Below, piece after piece: positions 56,101 through 64,000 of a DNA stretch of 64,000 nt. The stretch covers positions 61,510,917-61,574,916 of the forward strand of contig CM049319.1 of assembly GCA_026874595.1 (NCBI GenBank), in the 5' to 3' direction. The position numbers were made by a program, and so were the translations under genes. Source of the DNA: Sipunculus nudus. Its lineage: Eukaryota; Annelida; Sipuncula; Golfingiida; Sipunculidae. Under the pieces are notes generated by a model. It saw nothing but the letters and a program-made list of their open reading frames with translations, was not told the DNA's origin and ran no database searches. Every line of letters starts with the position of its first letter. Positions within the stretch are counted from its first letter, which is position 1.

Positions 56101-57357
56101 TCTGTGAGCTACACAGCAAAAACATGTTTCTAAGCATCATTAATGTTTTACTCCTTTAAGTGTTTGAAGCAGTGCACATTTTTCCCTCATATTTGTTACA
56201 AAATTCTTTTCAATTTTTATCTCATATTAGCTTGTAAACTTGTCAACTTTATCGGGGGGGGGGGGGGGGGGGAATTTACCAAAATATAGGCTTGTTAACC
56301 CCATAACTTTTGAATAATGCATAATTTTCCCCTTAAATTTGATACACAATTCCTTTCAACAAGTTTCAGTTCCCTTTGACCTTGATCATCAGTGTCATAT
56401 CCACAGCTATTGTTTTTTCCATCAATTTTTGGGATGGGAGGATGTGTAGCAGGTTTTTCTGGTGGGGGGGGGGGGGTGGTATATTTAGTAAAATAAAGCT
56501 GTAGAGACAGGAGTCTAACAGATTAGCAAAGGAGATAGAAGGCATAATAAGGGAGTGAATTTTTCCCCTTGTTCAATTTACCAGAGGGTCAAATTATTTA
56601 AGTCTGTGTAGCCATATTACAAAATATAGCAAATATTAAGTACTGTTGTCAGAGATTTTTTTCAGAGGATTTGGGGCTTTTCTTGATCTGGAAGACAGAA
56701 GACTCTGCTTTATTTACCTGTTAAAGTCAAACTGCTTTGTATTTTGCTGAACCTCTGAGGGTGTTCGCTTGATCTTTCATATATGTTAGACATTGTATGA
56801 AGAATAAACATGTGTTGTATTACCCTTGGACCTTGGACTTTTACTGTGTTTAAAACACAGAGAAAAATACCCAGAAAATAAGTGAATGTGAGAATTTTGT
56901 GATACCACATTATTTTTGTGTATTACTGGGATGTTAATATTTAACCAATCAAATATAATTTCACAGACACATACTAGACTGTATTAAAATGAATATTATT
57001 CCTTTTCAAAATTCTGATTTGATTTCATATTTTCAATGCAGCAGCATTGGATGAATTAAGCTGGGTAATTAAATTAATTGCTACAAAAATGTTAGTTTTA
57101 CCACTTAGCTTGAGTCATTTCTACAGAATGTCAAACATTATTTTAATAGTGATGTCCAGTTAGTAATTAAGGTATGTGTAATTTAAAGTTCTACTTGTAA
57201 ATGTCAATGAATGTTACATAAAGTTACCCCAAACTTTGATGATTCTATGATGAAATACAAATCACTTTAATTATTTAATAATAATTATTCCTATGAGAAA
57301 GCTCAATATTAATTAACAATAAAACAAAATTTTAATATTCTAGATATATATATGTCG
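56101..57357. other. non-coding stretch with G runs
   Basis: Long G runs at 56,255-56,272 and 56,464-56,476, otherwise AT-rich. No gene seen. Confidence 0.45.
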
Positions 57358-57545
57358 TGGCCCAGATTAGAATTTTGATCTGGGCCAGACTAGATTACAA
57401 TTGAAACTTGTCCAGCCAACCCAGTTTTAAACCGGACTGACCCGGTTTAAAATCCTGTGGTGGAGATTTTATGACTGAATTCTGGTCTGACCAGATTTAA
57501 AATTTGGCCAGCCAAGATTAGAACCTTAATCTCCCCTTGACTGGC
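57358..57545 (+). repeat. single end of the CCCAGAT-rich element
   Basis: It begins TGGCCCAGATTAGAATTTTG after a (TA)n tract and matches the outer end of 38,203-40,764. The other end is missing. Confidence 0.6.
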
Positions 57546-57784
57546 TGATTGGTATAGTAATAGATTATCTTGAATTCTATCATAGACTCTGAATATAATC
57601 TATTTGTACCATTTATTATATCATAAAAACTTGGAACAGATGCAAGAATATAAATAAAAAGTTTATATAATATGGGACGCTTTATCAAAAAGTTAAAAGG
57701 GACAATTGCTCAGTTATATCACAAATACCATCACAAAATGTGTGTTATTGTTGATTTATTCATTCTTTAAGCCCAGATAATTAC

Positions 57785-57819
<35 letters not shown>

Positions 57820-58194
57820 AAAAAACTGAAGTTTAGTGGCTAGCCTTACTAAGAAGTTTTGTGAAAAATATAAGTAAGGCCAAAATAAAAAAAAGGTATG
57901 GTTCTCAGGCACTTTTTTCAGAAATCAATGCGGGCGGTCCCTTTTTTTATTTTAAATTTTTTTGGTATGTTTCGATAAAAATGTCAAATGATAAGGGAAA
58001 AGCATGAAAATAACAGTTTTATTTTGCTAAATAAGTAAAAGCACTACAAAACAAAGGAAATTGTATGGTTTAACTTCTTGAAAGAAATGTCGGAGCGGCA
58101 GCAGCTAAAAATTGGATATTTTTTATTGAAAATCAAAATAAAAATTTTTGATGCGGGGGTTTAAAATTACATTTCATTGGGCTATAACCAATAC
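57546..58194. other. end of spacer, no gene
   Basis: AT-rich with a (GA)n tract at 57,789-57,815. Nothing else was recognised. Confidence 0.4.
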
Positions 58195-60544
58195 TTGTGG
58201 CTGTGTATTTGCTCCGAGATGACTGTGCATACACGCTCTTACAGAAGGTTCTCACAGAACATTTTAGGTTTTGACTTTTAATGAACTTTTGGTTGTCTAT
58301 AATTTCCTGCAATCATGTTACAAATCCTAATCTATCCAGAGTTTGTACACCACTATACACAGCATCACAGGATGTACCATTAACAGCAAGATTGGAACCA
58401 AGAAAGAGGGCCTGAAGAAGGCGGACCCCGAGATCCACTGGCAAGGTTTTGGTAAAACATCTTCATTAATTCTGTACTAGTTGAGCATGCAGAGCAGCAT
58501 CTGATGAATATTGTAGATAACAGGATCAAACCCAGAAATTACCAAGAACTATTGGCAGATCAACTTCACTGCTCTAAATCAACCTTACACCAAAATTTGC
58601 CAACTTCAAGATAGATGGAAAATCCTTGAGATACATGGGGTAATGTGTCATTTTGAAAATTGTCTTGTGTAACGCGCCATATTTATGTAGGCACCCGAAG
58701 AAAGATGTTCTCATTTCTCCAAGAGCCAAATGGAAGAAAACTGTAACAATCCTTACTACTGACTGATCAAGTAGACACTTTTATTAAACTATCAGCTATA
58801 GGCTTTAATAATGGGCACAGTGAGTGCACAACCGGTCAAAATTATTTTTAAGTCTTGATTGTAACCTTCATATTTTTATTACAAAATTAGATCAGTAAAA
58901 AAAAGCATGAAGACATCCAGTTAGAATAATAAACGCGTGATTGATACGTAGTCTAAATATCATGTTAATTCATCGTTCAAGAGAACATAGGTGTAGATTC
59001 AATGTAACTGTAATGTGGGACAGATGGACTGTGTCACAAAGGAAAACAATTTTACAGTTGGTTTTCTATTAAATTAAATAAAAAAATGATATTAATATTC
59101 ATTCATAACCTCTATAATACTACTAGCAATCACCATGCATTATATTTAAACTTTCCAATAAATATATGTACTTTTTTTAAAAGGTTATGTCAATATCTTA
59201 TTTGACGTAATAAGTGTCCCTCCCGTAATAAGCCCCCCCCCCCCCTCCCCCCGAACCGGATTTGGGAGATCACTTTAAGTAAACCAAGGGATGAGCCATC
59301 CTAACCTCACTTTTCTTCCTATAGCCAATATAACATGGGACAACGTAATACTTTCATTTCTCCATCTCCGATATCCATCTCCGTTAGGCTTTAACAAGCA
59401 ATATCTATACGTATACTTTATAATGAAGCGGAAATCCATAACGGCTATGTTTATATACGTATAGAAGCATTATATACTGATATCATTCCGTATTTGTTTA
59501 ACTAATGGGACGGTTTTACATTGGGTTGGGGATTGTTCAGAAATGCCAGGTCACATGCATTAACATTATAACTGATCTATTGAAACTACATAATCATATT
59601 TCTTCATGCAAGCAGGGAAAAAAAGAAAATACATATTATTGCTCTGGAAAAGAAGTTTATAACTCAATACGAGGTATTTTTATATACATGGTTTTGCATC
59701 CCAGGGAATTACATTTGCTACCTAATGCCATATGTCTATTGGCAATTAACGAACAGTCCAAATACATCTACATTTAAGCGATCAATAACGTTCAAGTTAT
59801 TACAACATAGGGTCCATTTCGTTGCCAGCAAATTTGTTTACAGGTGTCAATAAAGTTGGTATACCCGCAGAATCGACTTGTCTCTCGCCATCTTATTATA
59901 GACATGTGTAACTTTCGGGTATAGTTATATATTGTAGCCGACCCACGCAGCAGACGCAGGTCAAACCCGCGGGGAAGAATATGATTCAGTTAAAAAGAAG
60001 AGAAAACTATTTCCTAGTCGCACTCATGTCTGTGGCTCAATGCAGCTGTATAGAATCTTTCTTTGGCAAGTATTTACGCCATTTGTTTTGTATACGGTGT
60101 TACGAGAGATAGTTGACCTCGTTATTGTATCGCATTTTCTAGTAGGGAATATGACCAGATGATTCTTTTGATAAGTTTTTGTACCATATTTGTTATTGTG
60201 CATTATTATGGTGTATCATGTGTGGATTTTAGCATGAGATCTTTGGTAAAAAAACACACGTTTCTCATTTGATGTTAAATTCAAAGCAGTTAAGTTGTTA
60301 GAGAGCACACGGGTCTCATTTGATGTTAATTTCGGTACATTCTAAGTCCGTCGGAGCCGTCTCTGTTTGGCGTCTCTATAGTAATGAGAGTTTGTTGTAG
60401 ATTTCAAAGGAATACCACCTGTAGTTAAGTTTCCCGTGGGTTTTTGTCTCTGGAGGCGTATCCTTATTAGAATTCAAACTTTATTTGACGGTCGGCGTAA
60501 TTGGGAGTGCATGGTGAATGGCTATAGACGAACTGGAATAGTGG

Positions 60545-60620
60545 CGTCATTCAGCATATATAAACCGCGAGTAGGGTGTTTTCGGGAAAAGTGCCCGACC
60601 AGCGTAGCAGAGAGGTATAG
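60545..60620 (+). promoter_or_regulatory. TATA-containing block, right-arm counterpart
   Basis: CATATATAAACCGCGAG followed by GGGTGTTTTCGGGAAAAGTG. It is the same block as the minus strand near 43,340-43,370. A possible relic promoter. Confidence 0.3.
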
Positions 60621-61244
60621 CCTGGCGATATCTACAGCAGTCCGGGGGGCAGGACTGCGCCTGTCACAGTGGAGAGAGCTGAGAGATGATGTCTGGAAGC
60701 GTAAATAGTCGGTGTCTGGGAAAGGCATTATGATAGCTCTGTAAAAGACTTCAGAGCGAGTATCGCATTTTTGCCGACGTACTTGTAAATCTGGCGATTT
60801 ATTACCTGTGGCGAGTGTTTCTAGGAACAAACCAAGGACTTTATTCAATCGCGTAACTCTAGAGGTGCTTAATATTGCTGTGTAGAGGAGTATTCGGATG
60901 TAACTAGATGACTATAGGAGACATGAGCTGTAAAGGACATTGATTTAACGTCCAGAAAGAATAGTCTGTGTCGGTACGTGAACTGTGTCAAACGGGTATA
61001 CTCCAGCGAGAGATTTGGGATTATAGGAGCTCCGTGAATCTATAGGACTGAATATACTGTACCACAACGCCAGCCACTCAATATAAGTCGGTGTTACATT
61101 GGTGTCATGTGTGGGCAACGGTCATGTGTTCAGAAACAGAGAAACAAGGAACTTGGTCATTAACGGACTCAGGGTTTATATCTGTGTTATCATCAGTATT
61201 TGTGCATGTGGAGCGCCCTCCAGAGAATGCAAGTAGCTTCTTTC

Positions 61245-61712
61245 TTAAAGGGGCCCGATCACCTATCTGACCTTTATAAACTGAAGGTAATCCCTTGGAG
61301 CTTTCATAAAAACAGGCTACAAAACGTGGATAACACCGCAGGCTGCTTGTTTTGTTTATATCAACGTATTTATACTATGTGGGGACCCGTTAAAATAATA
61401 AAAATAAAATTAACAAGGCCATGTTGCAGCAACTCCGATTAGCCAGAGCTTTGAAAATGCCGTTTTGCAACATGTGACCTTTCTACCTCCGAATATATGA
61501 AACCTACCGCCTTAGGTTATAAGTTTTCCCCGTTTGTCAACATTGCTGTGTTTACAAACATATTGTTGATAAACAAGTTTACACATCCTTCACGAAGGCC
61601 TTACAATAATTTTTCACAATCAGAATTACCCTTAGACCATTAATAAATACACAGAGGAAGCCTGAAATCACATAAATTCTTTTTCAAAAGGTAGGTGATT
61701 GGGCACCTTTAA
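61245..61712. mobile_element. TTAA-flanked MITE in right arm
   Basis: Inverted counterpart of 42,347-42,815. It starts TTAAAGGGGCCCGATCACCT and ends AGGTGATTGGGCACCTTTAA. Confidence 0.68.
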
Positions 61713-62174
61713 ATATATATTAATTTGTTTTGTTCACACATGACATACCTTTTTTCAAGATACTATTCTCTGTATGATTTTCTACAACATGCCACTACGC
61801 GTCAACAATTCTTGAATATGACCAAAACCCTACAATTTGTTATACGACTGCGAGTTCCTGCATTCCAATGCTACCTTTACTTAAGTCGTTGGCTCTCTAT
61901 ATATGATCTTCTACTTTACTGTAAAACATCACATATTATATATTGTATTAAACAGTATTTTTATTGTATTAAACGCAGTATTAGCGTGCATTATAGGCCT
62001 ACTTTGCGAGAGTTTTAAACGGAACTATTCAATATGTTGGTCATGTATGTGCATGTACACATGTATGGGTGAATGATTACAGTTCAATACTGTCGTATGT
62101 TTACGTCCCTTAGCTTTGGACTCGACAAGTCTCGTGGTTTCTCAGACTGGCACAGCCGATAAAGCCGATAACAC

Positions 62175-62602
62175 TTAAAGGTGGCCATTCACCCACTTTT
62201 GAAAAAAAAAAAAATTCATGTGATATATGGCTTCCTCATATAAATGACCTAAGGGTAATTTTGGTTATGAAAGGTCATTATAAGGCCCTCGTGAAGAATA
62301 TATGAACTTGTTTATCATCAACATGTTAATAAACACAGCAATGTTGACAAAAAAGAAAAACATGTAACCTAAGTTGGTAGTTTACATGTATGCGGAGGTA
62401 TTATAGGGTCACTTGTTGCGAAACGCCATTTGCAAAGCTCTGGCTTATCTGACTAGCTGCCAGATGCCCTTGTTGAAAATGTTTTGGTTATTTTGGCAGG
62501 CCCCCACCTATTATAAACACGTTCTTCGGCCTATTTTAGTGAAAGCTCCAAGGGATTACCTTTAGTCTATAAAGGTCAGATAGGTGATTGATATACCCTT
62601 TA
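62175..62602. mobile_element. TTAA-flanked MITE in right arm
   Basis: Inverted counterpart of 41,456-41,884. It starts TTAAAGGTGGCCATTCACCC and ends with AGGTGATTGATATACCCTTT followed by AA. Confidence 0.62.
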
Positions 62603-63294
62603 AACTACGATTCCTCTTACGCGGTCGCTGATTAAGTCAAACCTGTGATATAATGACCGTTCCTTGTATGCGGTCGGATGCAGTTGGTCCCCGACATCCG
62701 GCATTCGCTCTCGTTCGGCAAACGCATGCAGGAGGGAATAGAGAAATCCCGCTAATCTGCATTCGTCACATATTCTAGGAATATTCTAGGTTTACACGTA
62801 TTAATTTTAACAGTATATACAGTGCACGAGAATTCCCGAAAATTGATGGATTAAGTCAAAATTAATGAAATTCTAACGTTTATGTCATGGTTATTGCACA
62901 TATATCACAATTTTTCCAATAAAAGTAATTGGCCTTGCCGCAACCGTGTTCAAGGAATCGTAGCTTCATCAAAACTCCGGCTATATGGCACCACATAAGA
63001 TAGGTACTGCCACATCGCGGCAAATTATATGAACTGATTTTTGGTTTTCTTGACCGTCAAAACAATACTATAAAATGAATGTTTGAATATTTTCAATATG
63101 AGCTCCATATTTAAATTTGAAAATGTAACACTTTCTTATATAGATCAACACACACACACACACACACACACACACTTCGTTTCCACATCATTTATCTATG
63201 CATTGACGGTCTCCAGTCTGGGCGTTGATTTAGTTGTTCACCATTCCGGGTCTGTACAGTATATATATATATGTGTGTGTGTGTGTATGTGTCG

Positions 63295-64000
63295 AGGCCC
63301 AGATTAGAATCTGGCCCAATTTAAAACTGGGCCAGCCCAAATCAAAATTTTTATTTGGACCGCCCCAGATCAAAATTCTTATCTTGGCCAGACCAGATTG
63401 AAACTGGGCCAGCCCAGATGAAAATTTTGATCTATACCAGTCCATATTACAATCCTGTGGTGAAGACTTCAGGATTTAAATCTGGTCTGGACCGATTTTA
63501 AACTGGGCTGGCCCAGATTAGAATTTTGATCTGGGCTAGTCAAGATTACAATCCTGTGGTTGTCTTAACTCGCCCTATTCCGATCAGAATCCTAATCTAA
63601 TCTTAGGCTAGCTTGATTTTTGTCATCTTAAATCAGAAAATACAGTAAACATTCCGGATACACACTTCTGAAGGGCACAAAACACATAATGAACAAGATC
63701 ATTTAAAATATTTTAGTAAGGAAAAAGCTAACAACAAATGTTATGTGCTTCTTTGGTTTCATCTATTCTTCAGGCACAAAAGTTTACATCAAATACACCT
63801 AAAGCAACTACCATTATTAATCACAGTTTAGAATATGTGTAAGTTCTGAGACATCTACTTGACTTAATATAAAAATTTTCTTCTTAACTGAGATAATTAT
63901 CTGTTCTGAATATCAAAATAACATGTGTAATATTAAATATGTACAATTAAAGGAACATAGTCACAAGCAATATTATTCCTATGCGTTCACACTATCAATT
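63295..64000 (-). mobile_element. CCCAGAT-rich element, right-arm copy, cut by window end
   Basis: It starts GGCCCAGATTAGAATCTGGC after a (TG)n/(TA)n tract and is the inverted counterpart of 40,764 leftward. From 63,947 the nested TTAA MITE begins. Confidence 0.7.

Larger units (their letters stand above)
58195..64000 (-). repeat. right arm of the large inverted repeat, running off the window
   Basis: Reverse complement of 39,977-45,118 with local insertions: about 5.8 kb here against 5.1 kb there. Extra material lies around 59,100-59,300 (including a C run at 59,232-59,243) and 60,830-60,960. The frame at 61,725-62,018 matches 42,041-42,334 at 94 of 97 residues. It ends inside a TTAA MITE and a CCCAGAT element that continue beyond 64,000. 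Confidence 0.88.

Noticed and set aside
63083-63445. Open frames across the (AC)n/(TG)n tract
   Set aside because: Frames created by microsatellite and repeat sequence.

Overview
This window is eukaryotic nuclear DNA. It is AT-rich, with spliced genes, many microsatellites, LTR and non-LTR retroelement debris and several MITE families. The host genes are a repulsive guidance molecule (RGM) homologue and a C-type lectin with a Cys-rich C-terminal domain. Together with dispersed repeats of the 'TTAGCTCAGCTGACTGAAAG' type they suggest a mollusc, probably a bivalve. That assignment is inference.

Layout. 1-3,683: minus-strand Ty3/gypsy element (gag, protease, RT, RNase H, integrase) with a 5' LTR and a tRNA-Leu-type primer site; it runs off the left edge and carries stop codons. 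5,774-28,874: plus-strand RGM gene. Nine exons are seen, without the signal-peptide exon. Introns hold a 338-bp-period repeat element (9,321-12,745), a 156-bp MITE and a decayed second gypsy copy (15,230-19,500). 19,830-28,822: a nearly intact 9.0-kb Mutator-like (MULE) DNA transposon inserted in the last RGM coding exon. It has ~285-bp terminal inverted repeats and a perfect 9-bp target duplication (TGCTGCCCC). 29,750-30,420: LINE RT remnant. 34,721-37,403: broken C-type lectin gene on the minus strand. 38,203-64,000: repeat-dominated. Two arms over 5 kb long (39,977-45,118 and 58,195-64,000) are inverted copies of each other around a ~13-kb spacer. The spacer holds another 338-bp-type repeat array, a possible promoter and first exon near 48.2-48.5 kb, and more repeats.

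The central discovery candidate is the MULE. Gene 1 (five exons, 1,492 codons if spliced as read) joins an SGNH-hydrolase-like domain, a CaRF/WRKY-GCM1-like region, a MULE DDE transposase with CxxH, a SWIM zinc finger, a Ulp1/C48 SUMO-protease-like domain with H-D-Q-C residues, and a C-terminal PHD finger. Gene 2 (363 codons, intronless) is a NADAR (YbiA-like) domain fused to a second SGNH domain. One element thus combines transposition with predicted deSUMOylation, histone reading, ADP-ribose-type glycosidase and esterase functions. Its insertion removes the hydrophobic, GPI-type tail of RGM. The empty site can be read directly from the flanks and restores the RGM frame.

All domain calls were made by eye from motifs; no search was run.
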